This document shows positions 47,952-56,513 of a stretch of DNA of 64,000 nucleotides, piece by piece (the stretch's first letter is position 1; each line of letters starts with the position of its first letter). The position numbers and the translations under genes were made by a program. Under the pieces are notes generated by a model. It was not told the origin of the DNA and searched no databases. It worked only from the letters and a program-made list of their open reading frames with translations. Source of the stretch: Demequina pelophila (GTDB taxonomy: Bacteria; Actinomycetota; Actinomycetes; Actinomycetales; Demequinaceae); the NCBI RefSeq assembly GCF_000971175.1, contig NZ_BBLY01000009.1, forward strand, positions 1 to 64,000. Direction: 5' to 3'.

Positions 47952-48221
47952 CTACCGGTCGAAGTAGCCGGCGGCGCGCAGCTCGTCCGAGATGCGGTCC
48001 CAGGTCCGCTTCTGCCCGAGCCCGTAGACGAACACGGCCGCGCCGGCCGCGAGCGCCCACCCGAACCAGTGGGCCTCGCCGTCGCTCGTTGCGAAGGCCG
48101 CGAGCGCACCCATGATCACGATGCTGGCGCCGATGAAGTAGGCGGAGTGCGCGTTGCTCAGGGCGCGCATCGACCTCCGATCGAGCGCTTCGAGCTCGGC
48201 GCGTGTACGCGAGCCGTTCAC
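47952..48221 (-). CDS. Small two-helix membrane protein
   Basis: An 89-residue protein. A charged N-terminus (RTRAELEALDRRSMRAL) precedes two membrane helices (HSAYFIGASIVIMGALAAFA; WFGWALAAGAAVFVYGLG) and a cytoplasmic tail. The GTG start overlaps the stop of the upstream membrane-protein gene (GTGA). It likely forms a complex with that protein. No family or function is recognised. Confidence 0.65.
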   Translation of the reverse strand: MNGSRTRAELEALDRRSMRALSNAHSAYFIGASIVIMGALAAFATSDGEAHWFGWALAAGAAVFVYGLGQKRTWDRISDELRAAGYFDR

Positions 48222-48535
48222 AGCAGGCCCATGTTGTGCGCCATCAGGTAGACCGTGCCGAATGCCAGTGCCGCGGTGCCGATCGCCCACGGCATGATGC
48301 GGCGCTTGAAGTCCGACCAGTCGCGGCAGCCGCGGTGCACCACGAACGCGGCGATCAGGGCCACGAGCCCGCCCGTGGACAGGGCGAACTCCGGCGTGTA
48401 CCCGAGCGAGGCCACGGCGAGCATCTGCGCGACGGTCGAGGTGAGCGCCACGGTCGCCAGAGTCGCGCTGACGAGCTTCCACGTGGCCGGGCGCTCGGTC
48501 TTGACGGGAACGTCGGGGTAGGTGGGCTCGGCCAT
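48218..48535 (-). CDS. Small membrane protein, three helices
   Basis: A 105-residue protein with three hydrophobic segments (LVSATLATVALTSTVAQML, LSTGGLVALIAAFVV, IMPWAIGTAALAFGTVYLMA). ATG at 48535 is preceded by GGAGC; the open frame beyond it to 48745 lacks a credible start. It is coupled to the following two-helix protein. The pair is probably a two-subunit membrane protein of unknown function. Confidence 0.65.
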   Translation of the reverse strand: MAEPTYPDVPVKTERPATWKLVSATLATVALTSTVAQMLAVASLGYTPEFALSTGGLVALIAAFVVHRGCRDWSDFKRRIMPWAIGTAALAFGTVYLMAHNMGLL

Positions 48536-48911
48536 GGCTGCTCCATTGCTCGTGGGGACCCGGCCGCACTGACACGGGCCGCCCGAAGATGTGGCGCCGC
48601 CCGCTGTGTCCACGAAGCGGCTCGCCCTCACCGTACGCAGGCCTGCGCCGGGACCTCCGGGTCCGGCCGCGGTGACACTCCTCACACGCACGAACGGGGG
48701 TGCCCCCGATGAGACACAGATCACGCCGTCTCGGACCTCACGCACGAGCCAAGAGCCGCATCCTGGTCACACCCCGGTCGGGGCACGCCCACCCCGCGTC
48801 GCACCGAAGCTGTTCAACCCACCCGCGAGCGGAGACCCCCTGTGAACCCCACAGACGCCCTCGCCTCCGCGGGGGTGCGCGCCACCTGAATCGGCTCGCG
48901 ATCCGGCGCGC
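48536..48911. other. 376-base gap without a convincing gene
   Basis: It lies downstream of the AraC-type regulator and upstream of the small membrane-protein pair. It holds two short GC hairpins, CGGGGG/CCCCCG at 48695-48708 and CCCCG/CGGGG near 48773-48784. The first or second may end the regulator transcript. The short open frames here have no ribosome site and no recognisable product. Confidence 0.55.
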
Positions 48912-49868
48912 CTAGGACGCCGCGGGCAGCCCCCGCAGGCACCCGGCCCGCCACTCGCTGGGCGTCATCCCGTGCTCGCGCCGGAAGGCCCGGGTGAACG
49001 TGGTCGCGTCCTCGAAGCCGGCGCCGGCGGCGACCTCGGCGATCGACAGCTCCGCGAAGTCGGGGTCGGCCAGCCGATCCGCCGCGAGCGTGAGCCGGTG
49101 ACGGCGCAGGTAGTCGCTGGGCGTCGTGCCCACCTCCTCGAACACGTGATAAACGGTCCGGCGGGAGATGAAGAACTCCGCCGCGATGTCGTCCACCCGC
49201 ACCCGCGGCAGGTTGACGGACACGAAGTCCTCGATCGCGCGCAGCAGCCCGCCGCGCGTGCGGGGCAGCACCCGCGTGCCCTCCGCGGCCGCGCGGATCA
49301 TGGTCGAGGCCAGGTCGCGCGCGACCTCCCCGGCGGGGGACGATGCCTCGCCTCCCGGGTCTCCGGCGAGGCCCTGGTTGCGGTGCAGGTCGAGCGCGTA
49401 CGAGAAGAACACCCGCGTGGCCGCCGAGGACGGCAGCGCGAGGCTGCTCAGGCCGCCCGCGATCGCGCCCCCCGGCGCGTCCAACGCCGCCCGCGACACC
49501 TGCACAATGAGCTGCCGCTGACCGGGCTCCGAGTAGTCGAGGTAGTACGGCGAGTCGGTGGCGTACATCGAGGCGGCGCCGGGGCGCACGGAGATCATCC
49601 GCCGCCCCTGGCGCACGGTGCCCCGCGAGGCGACCTGGAGGGACAGGTGGAGCGCGTCCCCCTCCGCGCGTGCCGCGAGCCGCTCCGAGCGGTCGACGGT
49701 GTGCCCGTCGGTCGCCACGCAGGAGATGGACACCGCGTCATCGAGCTCCAGCTGATCCATGCGCCCGCGGAAGCCCGGCTCGAACTTCCCGCAATTGATG
49801 GGGACGAAGCACCGTCCGACGACGTCGCGCCACTCGTCCGCGCTGTCCGCCGCGAGAACTACCACCAC
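48912..49868 (-). CDS. AraC-family regulator, FeaR-like
   Basis: A 318-residue regulator. An N-terminal cupin-like sensing domain (about 1-190; FVPINCGKFEPGFRGRM, YYLDYSEPGQRQLIVQV) resembles the FeaR/AraC_binding_2 group. A C-terminal AraC DNA-binding domain (about 215-310) has two helix-turn-helices (VDDIAAEFFISRRTVYHVF; SIAEVAAGAGFEDATTFTRAF). GTG at 49868 or 49865 fits the GGAGG site. It follows an aldehyde dehydrogenase gene. FeaR-type regulators control aromatic amine/aldehyde catabolism in E. coli, so control of that operon is likely. Confidence 0.85.
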   Translation of the reverse strand: MVVVLAADSADEWRDVVGRCFVPINCGKFEPGFRGRMDQLELDDAVSISCVATDGHTVDRSERLAARAEGDALHLSLQVASRGTVRQGRRMISVRPGAASMYATDSPYYLDYSEPGQRQLIVQVSRAALDAPGGAIAGGLSSLALPSSAATRVFFSYALDLHRNQGLAGDPGGEASSPAGEVARDLASTMIRAAAEGTRVLPRTRGGLLRAIEDFVSVNLPRVRVDDIAAEFFISRRTVYHVFEEVGTTPSDYLRRHRLTLAADRLADPDFAELSIAEVAAGAGFEDATTFTRAFRREHGMTPSEWRAGCLRGLPAAS

Positions 49869-49892
49869 CGCCTCCTTGCGCTGATTCTTCGC

Positions 49893-49921
49893 AAACTAGG
49901 GCGCATCACCCCTGGTGTCAA
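49893..49921 (-). promoter_or_regulatory. Candidate promoter of the AraC-type regulator
   Basis: TTGACA (49916-49921) and TAGTTT (49893-49898) on the minus strand are 17 bases apart. A GCGCATC...GATGCGC inverted repeat (49901-49907, 49927-49933) straddles the -35 box and may be an autoregulatory site. The regulator start follows within 30 bases. Confidence 0.6.
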
Positions 49922-49941
49922 CGGAAGATGCGCGATCGTGA

Positions 49942-51450
49942 TCAGAACGGGTACGTCGCGATCGACCCCTGGATGGTGACCCACTGGGTCTCCGTGAAGG
50001 CCTCGATGTTGGCCTCGTGGCCGCCGAAGCGGACGCCGGTGCCCGATGCCCCCACCCCGCCGAAGGGCGCCTGCGCCTCGTCGTCGACGGTCTGGTCGTT
50101 GATGTGAACGATGCCGCTGCGCATGCGGTCCGCGAGCTCGAAGGCCGCATAGGCGTCGCCGGCGAGGATGCCGAGCGACAGCCCGTAGGGCGAGGAGTTC
50201 ACCAGCTGCACCAGCTCCTCCGTGGTGGAGAAGGACGTGACCGAGGCGACGGGGCCAAAGATCTCCTCCTCGAACGCCGCCTGGCCGGGCGCCACGTCCG
50301 CGAGCACGGTGGGCGAGTAGAACAGCGCGTCGTACGAGCCGCCCGCGAGCACCCGCGCGCCCGCGTCGACGCTGCGCGTCACGATCGAGTGCACCTTGTC
50401 CCGCTGACCCGCGTCGATGATGGGCCCCAGCGGCGCTCCGCTCGCGGGCGGCCCGGCGGACAGGCGCGAGGCCTTCTCCGCGAGCAGCTCGACGTAGCGG
50501 TCGTAGAGGCTCTCGTGGACCAGGTGGCGGCCCGTGGTCATGCAGATCTGCCCCTGGTGCAGGAAGGACCCCCACGCGCCGGCCGAGGCCGCGGCCTCGA
50601 CGTCCGCGTCCTCGAGGACCACGAGCGCGTTGTTGCCGCCCAGCTCGAGGTGGGCGCGCTTGAGCAGCTCCCCGGCCCGCGCGCCGATCGCGCGGCCCGC
50701 CGGCGTGGATCCGGTGAAGGAGATGACCGGCACGCGCGGCTCGTCGACCAGCGCCGCGCCCACGTCGGCGCCGCCGGGGACCACATTGAGGACGCCGGGC
50801 GGCAGGCCCGCCTCCTCGAGGATGGCCGCCAGGTACAGGCCGCCCGCCACCGTGGTCCGCGGGTCCGGCTTGAGGACCACCGCGTTGCCCAGGGCCAGCG
50901 CCGGCGCGATGGACCGCGCGGCGAGGATGGCGGGGAAGTTGAACGGCGAGATCACGCCGACGACGCCCACGGGCACCCGGCGCGCGAGCGACGTGCGCGG
51001 CCGGCCGGTGCGCAGCAGCTGTCCGTACGGCATCATCGCGGTCGCCGCGGCCAGGTGGAACTCGGAGGCCACCAGTCCCGCCTCGAACGCGGCCTTGCCG
51101 TGCGCGGATCCGGCCTCGTCCGCGAGCCACGTCGCGAGCACCTCCGTGGTGCCCTCGAGCAGGGCCGCGGCCTTGCGCAGCACCGCCGCCTTCTCCTCAG
51201 GGGAGGTGGCCGCCCACGTCTTCTGCGCGCTCACCGCGAGGTCCACGGCCGTCTCCACGTCCGCCGCCGTGGCGACCGCGAAGGAACCCAGGCGCTCCCC
51301 GGTCGACGGGGACACCGCATCGGCCGTCGCCCCCAGGGTTGTCCATCCGCCCAGGTAGGTCCGCGAATCCCAGCCGTTCTGATCGAAGAGCAACATGCCC
51401 CCACCCTCTCCGGCCGCTACGGCCGTCTCGCTCGAAGTCTGCTTGTTCAC
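49942..51450 (-). CDS. Aldehyde dehydrogenase, benzaldehyde/vanillin type
   Basis: A 502-residue NAD(P)-dependent aldehyde dehydrogenase. It has VGVISPFNFPAIL, VLKPDPRT, FTGSTPAGRAIG and the general base Glu in HLELGGNNALVVL. The catalytic Cys lies in QGQICMTTGRHLVHE and the C-terminal block is GGVGASGTGVRFGG. QICMTTGR and the ILAARSIAPALALGNAVV block resemble benzaldehyde/vanillin dehydrogenases. GTG at 51450 is three bases after the livM-like stop and has GGGGAAG, so it is part of the transporter operon. It should oxidise an aldehyde derived from the imported compound to its acid. Confidence 0.88.
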   Translation of the reverse strand: MNKQTSSETAVAAGEGGGMLLFDQNGWDSRTYLGGWTTLGATADAVSPSTGERLGSFAVATAADVETAVDLAVSAQKTWAATSPEEKAAVLRKAAALLEGTTEVLATWLADEAGSAHGKAAFEAGLVASEFHLAAATAMMPYGQLLRTGRPRTSLARRVPVGVVGVISPFNFPAILAARSIAPALALGNAVVLKPDPRTTVAGGLYLAAILEEAGLPPGVLNVVPGGADVGAALVDEPRVPVISFTGSTPAGRAIGARAGELLKRAHLELGGNNALVVLEDADVEAAASAGAWGSFLHQGQICMTTGRHLVHESLYDRYVELLAEKASRLSAGPPASGAPLGPIIDAGQRDKVHSIVTRSVDAGARVLAGGSYDALFYSPTVLADVAPGQAAFEEEIFGPVASVTSFSTTEELVQLVNSSPYGLSLGILAGDAYAAFELADRMRSGIVHINDQTVDDEAQAPFGGVGASGTGVRFGGHEANIEAFTETQWVTIQGSIATYPF

Positions 51451-51453
51451 CGT

Positions 51454-52515
51454 TCACTTCCCCGTTCCGGCCGCCATGGCCATCCGTCGCTCGCCGCGCA
51501 CGCCCGCCCCGGGCGCCACCGCGACGACGCGATGGCCGATGGGGAAGACCGCGAGGTTGTACCGCGCCGACAGCGCCCCCCAGATGCCGCGGGGGAAGAA
51601 GAGCGTCACCGCGATGGCCAGCGCGCCGAGCACCACGAGGTACCACAGGCCCATCTGGCTGAAATAGAGATCCATGACGTAGTAGATGACGGCGCCGATG
51701 ATGGGCCCCTCGATGGTGCCGATCCCCCCGATGAGCACCATGAACACCATGAAGGCGGAGTAGCTCACGGAGAAGATCTGCGACGGCGACTGCACCCCGA
51801 TCGCCTGGAGGCAGATCACGGACCCCGCGAGCCCGGCGCCGATGCCCGCGATGACGAACACGATGCGCTTGGTGCGGGCGACGTGGATGCCCAGGGCGCG
51901 CGCGGCCACCTCGTTGTCGCGGATGGACTGCAGGGCGATGCCCATCCGGCTGCGCAGCAGGAACAGCGTCGCGATCAGGGTCGCGGCGAGGATGCCCAGC
52001 GCGAGCCAGTACGTGAAGAGGTTCCGCATCACGGGGTCCGACGTGTAGTCGGAGATGCTGCGGCCGCGGCCGGCGCCCAGCGAGTCGAAGCGGACCACGA
52101 TCTGCCGGACGGCCTCGGCGATCACCCAGGTGCCGATCGCGAAGTAGCCGCCGCGCAGGCGGAACGCCACGAAGGACAGCGCGAACGCGATGATCCCGAT
52201 CGCGACGGACGCGACGAGCGCGCTCGAATACGGGTCCAGCCCCAGGTCGTTGAACACGAAGATCCCGTACGCGCCCAGCCCGATGTACGCCTGCTGCCCC
52301 ACGGACACCATGCCCGCGTAGCCGGCCAGCAGGTTCCACACGGTGGCGAGCGTGATGAGGTAGAAGAGCTTGATCCACGAACTCGTGACGGCGGGCTCGA
52401 ACACGTACGGCGCGAACGCGAGCGCGACGATGATCGCGGCACCGACGATCTGCGTGACCGTCATGCGCCGGCGGTACCGGTCGACGCGCACGGCGTCGGC
52501 TGCCTCGGGGGACAT
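51454..52515 (-). CDS. livM: Branched-chain-type ABC transporter permease LivM
   Basis: A 353-residue LivM-type permease with about nine to ten membrane helices. It has the family segments LLAGYAGMVSVGQQAYIGLGAYG, RLRGGYFAIGTWVIAEAVRQ, SIRDNEVAARALGI and GGIGTIEGPIIGAVIYY. ATG at 52515 overlaps the livH stop (TGATG). The frame beyond is antisense or overlapping sequence. It pairs with the LivH-type subunit; substrates of such transporters include branched amino acids, amides, urea and aromatic acids. Confidence 0.9.
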   Translation of the reverse strand: MSPEAADAVRVDRYRRRMTVTQIVGAAIIVALAFAPYVFEPAVTSSWIKLFYLITLATVWNLLAGYAGMVSVGQQAYIGLGAYGIFVFNDLGLDPYSSALVASVAIGIIAFALSFVAFRLRGGYFAIGTWVIAEAVRQIVVRFDSLGAGRGRSISDYTSDPVMRNLFTYWLALGILAATLIATLFLLRSRMGIALQSIRDNEVAARALGIHVARTKRIVFVIAGIGAGLAGSVICLQAIGVQSPSQIFSVSYSAFMVFMVLIGGIGTIEGPIIGAVIYYVMDLYFSQMGLWYLVVLGALAIAVTLFFPRGIWGALSARYNLAVFPIGHRVVAVAPGAGVRGERRMAMAAGTGK

Positions 52516-53387
52516 CAGACCACCACCTTGCTGCGGACGATGCCCGCGGGCCGGAACATGAGGACGGCGAGGAAGACGAGGTTGCCGACGAGCAGCGGCA
52601 GCTCGGGGCTGACGACGCCGGCGAGGGTCTGCGCGACGCCCAGCACGATGCCGCCGGCGAGCGTGCCCCACAGGGACCCGAGGCCGCCGATGATCACGGC
52701 CTCGAAGGCGAACAGCACCGCGAGATGCCCGTCGAAGGGGGTGACGCCGCCCTGGCGCATCCCCAGGAAGATGCCGGCGAAGGCCGCGATGCCGAACGCG
52801 AGCGCCATCGCGAGCGCGTACAGGCGCCGGTGGTCCACGCCCATGAGCCGGAGCGTCTCGGAGTCGTCGGCGGCGGCCCGCATGTAGCGCCCGGTGCGGG
52901 TGCGGGCCAGGAACAGCTGGGTGGCGGCGATGAGCGCCACGGCCACGATCATGGTGATGAGCGGCAGGACGCCGATGCTCACCCCCTCGACCACCTGGAT
53001 GCTGCGCACCGCGAGGCCGCCGGTGGCGATCTGCTGCTTGTTGGTGGTGAACAGCTCGATGAGCACGTTGGGGATGATGATCGCGATCCCGAAGGTCACC
53101 AGGAGTGGCGCGAGCTCGCTGATGCGGAGCGCCCGTTGCAGCAGCAGCCGCTGGACCCAGTAGCCCACGAAGCCCAGCACGGGCACCACGATGAGCATGC
53201 TCACCCACACGTTGAGGCCCGCCCACGACAGGCCGATCGCGGCGATGTACGCGCCGACGGTCATGATCTCGCCGTGGGCCAGGTTGACCACGCGCAGGAC
53301 GCCGAACGCGATGCTCAGCCCCAGCGCGGCCATGGCGAACAGGCCGCCCAGCAGGATGCCCTGGACGAGGGCGTTGACGACTACCAC
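52515..53387 (-). CDS. livH: Branched-chain-type ABC transporter permease LivH
   Basis: A 290-residue LivH-type permease with eight or so membrane helices. It has NALVQGILLGGLFAMAALGLS, FGVLRVVNLAHGEIMTVGAY, RTRTGRYMRAAADDSETLRLMG and EAVIIGGLGSLWGTLAGG. GTG at 53387 is chosen because GGAGG lies six bases ahead. It overlaps the LivF-type ATPase by seven bases. It forms the membrane channel with the LivM-type subunit. Confidence 0.9.
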   Translation of the reverse strand: MVVVNALVQGILLGGLFAMAALGLSIAFGVLRVVNLAHGEIMTVGAYIAAIGLSWAGLNVWVSMLIVVPVLGFVGYWVQRLLLQRALRISELAPLLVTFGIAIIIPNVLIELFTTNKQQIATGGLAVRSIQVVEGVSIGVLPLITMIVAVALIAATQLFLARTRTGRYMRAAADDSETLRLMGVDHRRLYALAMALAFGIAAFAGIFLGMRQGGVTPFDGHLAVLFAFEAVIIGGLGSLWGTLAGGIVLGVAQTLAGVVSPELPLLVGNLVFLAVLMFRPAGIVRSKVVV

Positions 53388-54145
53388 CGGCCACCTCCGG
53401 ACCCGGCCGCCGCCGCATCGTCCCCGGTCCCGCCGTGCAGGGCGATCGCGTGGCCGAAGTAGGCGTCGGTGATCTGCTCGTGAGTGAGGGTCGCGGGCGT
53501 GCCCGCGAGGACGGCCTCGCCCTCGAGCATGCAGACGATGCGGTCGGCGACCGCGAGCGTGCGCTCGAGGTCCTGCTCGACCAGGACGATGCCCAGGCCG
53601 GTCTCCCGGACCGGCGCGAGCGAGGCGTACAGCTCGTCGATGACGATGGGCGCGAGGCCCAGCGACACCTCGTCGAGCAGCAGCACCTCGGGGTTGGACA
53701 TGAGGGCCCTGCCGATCGCGACGGCCTGCTGCTGGCCGCCCGACAGCTGCGACGCGTTGCGGTCCAGCAGGGGCGCGAGCACCGGCAGGGCGTCGGTCAC
53801 CGTCCCCAGGTCCCACCGGCCGGAGCGCTGCGACCCTCCCCCCACCAGGAGGTTCTCCCTCACGGTGAGGCTCGCGAACAGCCGGCGCCCCTCGGGCACC
53901 AGGCAGATCCCGCGCCGGTTGCGCTCGAAGTCGCGCAGCCGGGTGACGTCCTCGCCCTGGTAGGCCACGGTGCCGGAGAAGGGACGATGCGCGCCGGCCA
54001 GCACGCGCAGGAGCGTCGACTTTCCGGCGCCGTTGGCGCCGACGAGGGCGAGCAGCTCGCCCTGGTCGAGGGTCAGGGACACGTCGGTGACGGCGCGCAC
54101 GTCGCCGTAGCGGGCGTCGATGTCGTGGGCCTCGAGGAGCGCCAT
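53381..54145 (-). CDS. livF: Branched-chain-type ABC transporter ATPase LivF
   Basis: A 254-residue ATPase of the LivF type. It has Walker A GANGAGKST, GICLVPEGRRLFASLTVRENL (typical LivF Q-loop), signature LSGGQQQAVAIGRAL, Walker B VLLLDEVSLGLAP and LVEQDL. ATG at 54145 overlaps the livG stop (TGATG). The C-terminal Gly/Ala-rich tail (GGTGDDAAAAGSGGG) is unusual but probably harmless. Confidence 0.92.
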   Translation of the reverse strand: MALLEAHDIDARYGDVRAVTDVSLTLDQGELLALVGANGAGKSTLLRVLAGAHRPFSGTVAYQGEDVTRLRDFERNRRGICLVPEGRRLFASLTVRENLLVGGGSQRSGRWDLGTVTDALPVLAPLLDRNASQLSGGQQQAVAIGRALMSNPEVLLLDEVSLGLAPIVIDELYASLAPVRETGLGIVLVEQDLERTLAVADRIVCMLEGEAVLAGTPATLTHEQITDAYFGHAIALHGGTGDDAAAAGSGGGRW

Positions 54146-54888
54146 CACATGCCTCCGCCCAGGTAGACCTTGCGCACCTCGTCGCTGCGCATGACCTCGT
54201 CGGGCGCGCCGTCGGCGACGATGACGCCGGACGCGAGGCAGACGAGGCGCTCGACCACGGCCAGCAGCGCCTTCACCACGTGCTCGATCCAGATGATGGT
54301 GATGCCCTCCCGGTGCAGCGACCGGATGGTCGCGATGAGGCTGTCGCACTCGGCCTCGGTGAGGCCGCCCGCGATCTCGTCGAGCAGCAGCAGCTGCGGG
54401 TCGGTCGCGAGCGCGCGGGCCAGCTCGAGGCGCTTGCGCTTGAGCAGGGGAAGCGTGCCGGCGGGCGTGTTGGCCACGTCGAGCATGTCCGCCATCTCGA
54501 GCGCCTCGAGCGCCCGCAGGTCCGCGGCGTGGCCGTGCAGCCCGGCGCCGAACTCGGCGCCCGCCAGCGCGTTCTCGAACACGGTCAGGTGCGTGAACGG
54601 CCGCGGGATCTGGAACGTGCGGCCCATCCCGGCGCGGGCCCGGTCCGCCGGACCCACCGCCGTGACGTCGCGCCCGCCGAACCTCACCGTGCCCGCCGAC
54701 GCCTTCTCCGTGCCGTTGATGACGCTCAGCAGCGTCGACTTGCCGGCCCCGTTCGGGCCGACAATTCCCAGGGCCTGGCCGGTGGGGACCGTCAGGTCGA
54801 CCGCCGTCAGCACGTCGAGCGCGCCGTACGACTTCGCGACCTGGTCCACCTCCAGGAGGGCCGTGCCGGTCCCCACCGTGCCTGTCAT
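54145..54888 (-). CDS. livG: Branched-chain-type ABC transporter ATPase LivG
   Basis: A 247-residue ATPase of the LivG type. It has Walker A GPNGAGKST, MGRTFQIPRPFTHLTVFENAL (LivG Q-loop) and Walker B LLLLDEIAGGL. It also has IIWIEHVVKAL and the C-terminal YLGGG. The signature site reads LPLLKRKRLELARAL, where most relatives have LSYGxxRRLE, a marked change of the ABC signature. ATG at 54888 overlaps the binding-protein stop (ATGA). Confidence 0.9.
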   Translation of the reverse strand: MTGTVGTGTALLEVDQVAKSYGALDVLTAVDLTVPTGQALGIVGPNGAGKSTLLSVINGTEKASAGTVRFGGRDVTAVGPADRARAGMGRTFQIPRPFTHLTVFENALAGAEFGAGLHGHAADLRALEALEMADMLDVANTPAGTLPLLKRKRLELARALATDPQLLLLDEIAGGLTEAECDSLIATIRSLHREGITIIWIEHVVKALLAVVERLVCLASGVIVADGAPDEVMRSDEVRKVYLGGGM

Positions 54889-56282
54889 GACCAGTCGAGC
54901 TCCGCGATGGGACGGTCGACGGGCAGGTCCGGGACGTCGCCGGCGTCGACCACGACCCACTCCCACTCGCCCTCGTCCGTCTTCTCCCACTGGCCCATGG
55001 CCGTCGGGATGGTCGCGATGCCCGGGAAGGGTCCGGACGTGAAGTCGATCTGTCCGCCCAGGGTCATCATGTTGATGTCGTCGAAGGCCGCGTGGACGGC
55101 GTCCTTGTCGAACGGGTCGCCCGAGGCCTCGAGGCCCACCTTGGCGACCTCGAAGAGCGCCCCGTTGAGCGGGGTGGCCTGGTTCCACACCAGCCCCTCA
55201 CCCTCGGGGCTCGCGCTGAAGGCGTCGATCCACTCCTGCGGGGTGGTGCCGTCGAAGCTCGACTCGTAGGGGAAGGTGGGACCCCACCAGGTGGCGAATG
55301 CGAGGCCCTCGCCCAGGTCGTCCGGGATGGACGGCACCGTGGTCGGGAAGAACAGAGCCTTGCCCACGGTCGCGACCTTGGGCTCGAAGCCCTGCTGCGC
55401 GGCCTGCGTCCAGAAGGTGACGAAGTCCGGGGGGATCGGGATGCCCGCGATGATCTCGACGTCGTTGTCCTTGAACGTCTGGATGATCGACGTGAAGTCG
55501 GCGGTGCCGTTCTCGTACGCGCCCGGGTCGACCACGGTGTATCCGTGCGCCTCGACCAGCGGCGTGTAGCCGGTGTCGGGGTTGCGGAAGGCGCCGCCGT
55601 CCGAGTCGTTCGGCCACAGCACGCCCACCTTCTTGTTGGTGTCGATCTGATCCCACGCGAGCGGGTCGATGTCACCGAAGCCCTCGATGCCGAAGAAGAA
55701 GTGGTGGGTCCACTCGAGCGGGTTGTCGGGGCCGAATCCGGCGCCGAACACCACCGCCTGCCACGGCGCGTTCGCCGTGAGGCACGGCACCGCGTTCGCC
55801 TCGCACTGCGCGACCACCGGGTTGACCGTCTCCGGGGTCGAGGTGGCCATGAGCAGGTCCACCTGCTCGTCGACGATGAGCTCCTGCGCGAGCTCGCCCG
55901 CCTTGGCGGCGTCGGAGCCGGAGTCGCGGTCGAGGATCTCGACCTCGTAGGTGGTGCCGTCGATGGTGATGCCGTCCGCGAACTGCTCGCGCACCACGGA
56001 CAGCATGTAGGGGTCGCCGTCCGTGAATCCGGTCAGTGCGCCGGTGACCGGTGCGATGTAGCCGATCTTGATGGTCTCGGCGGCCATGCCACCGTCGCCA
56101 CCGCTGCCGGCGTCTGCGGTCGAGTCGTCGGCTGCGGCCGCGGTGGGCGCGTCGTCGTCCTCGGAACCGACCGGCGAGCAGGCCGCGAGTGCGAGGAGTG
56201 CGGCGGCTGAGAAGGGTGCCGCGACGAGCGCCGCGCGCCTCCCGCTCACCCACCGCGGATTGCCTGGTGCGTGCTGCGTCAT
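54885..56282 (-). CDS. livK: Substrate-binding lipoprotein of Liv-type ABC transporter
   Basis: A 465-residue lipoprotein (lipobox LAAC, Cys about 35) with a Ser/Asp/Ala linker and a periplasmic-binding-protein type I fold. It has IKIGYIAPVTGALTGF, VREQFADG, LDRDSGSDAAKAGELAQELI, LLMATSTPETVNPV and VGVLWPNDSDGGAF. It is longer than classical LivK (~370). ATG at 56282 starts the signal peptide. It is the first gene of the operon that ends with the aldehyde dehydrogenase. The ligand is likely an organic acid or amide related to that enzyme, not necessarily an amino acid. Confidence 0.88.
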   Translation of the reverse strand: MTQHAPGNPRWVSGRRAALVAAPFSAAALLALAACSPVGSEDDDAPTAAAADDSTADAGSGGDGGMAAETIKIGYIAPVTGALTGFTDGDPYMLSVVREQFADGITIDGTTYEVEILDRDSGSDAAKAGELAQELIVDEQVDLLMATSTPETVNPVVAQCEANAVPCLTANAPWQAVVFGAGFGPDNPLEWTHHFFFGIEGFGDIDPLAWDQIDTNKKVGVLWPNDSDGGAFRNPDTGYTPLVEAHGYTVVDPGAYENGTADFTSIIQTFKDNDVEIIAGIPIPPDFVTFWTQAAQQGFEPKVATVGKALFFPTTVPSIPDDLGEGLAFATWWGPTFPYESSFDGTTPQEWIDAFSASPEGEGLVWNQATPLNGALFEVAKVGLEASGDPFDKDAVHAAFDDINMMTLGGQIDFTSGPFPGIATIPTAMGQWEKTDEGEWEWVVVDAGDVPDLPVDRPIAELDWS

Positions 56283-56412
56283 GGGGACTGTCCAATCCGT
56301 CGTCGCCCACGGCGTTGTGGGCGGTTTCAGGCTAGGAAGGTCGTCCGCACAGGGGAATCGATCGGGCGCGTGCGTGCACAGAATGCCGATTGCTGCGCCC
56401 CGACGCACGACA

Positions 56413-56446
56413 GGGGCGGCGCGACCCCCCTTGGTCGCGCCGCCCC
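56413..56446 (-). terminator. Strong hairpin terminator after the AztD-like gene
   Basis: Perfect 14-base arms GGGGCGGCGCGACC (56413-56426) and GGTCGCGCCGCCCC (56433-56446) surround a six-base loop. It is 67 bases after the stop of the AztD-like gene and before the livK start, so it separates the two units. No T-run follows. Confidence 0.8.
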
Positions 56447-56513
56447 TTGGCCGTGGACGATGCGGCGGTCACCGCATCGTCACGGGTCGCCTGTGGCGAC
56501 CCGGAGAGGTGGG

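Noticed and set aside
48591-48845. 84-codon plus-strand frame in the 376-base gap
   Set aside because: No ribosome site, no domain, and composition like shifted GC-rich sequence.
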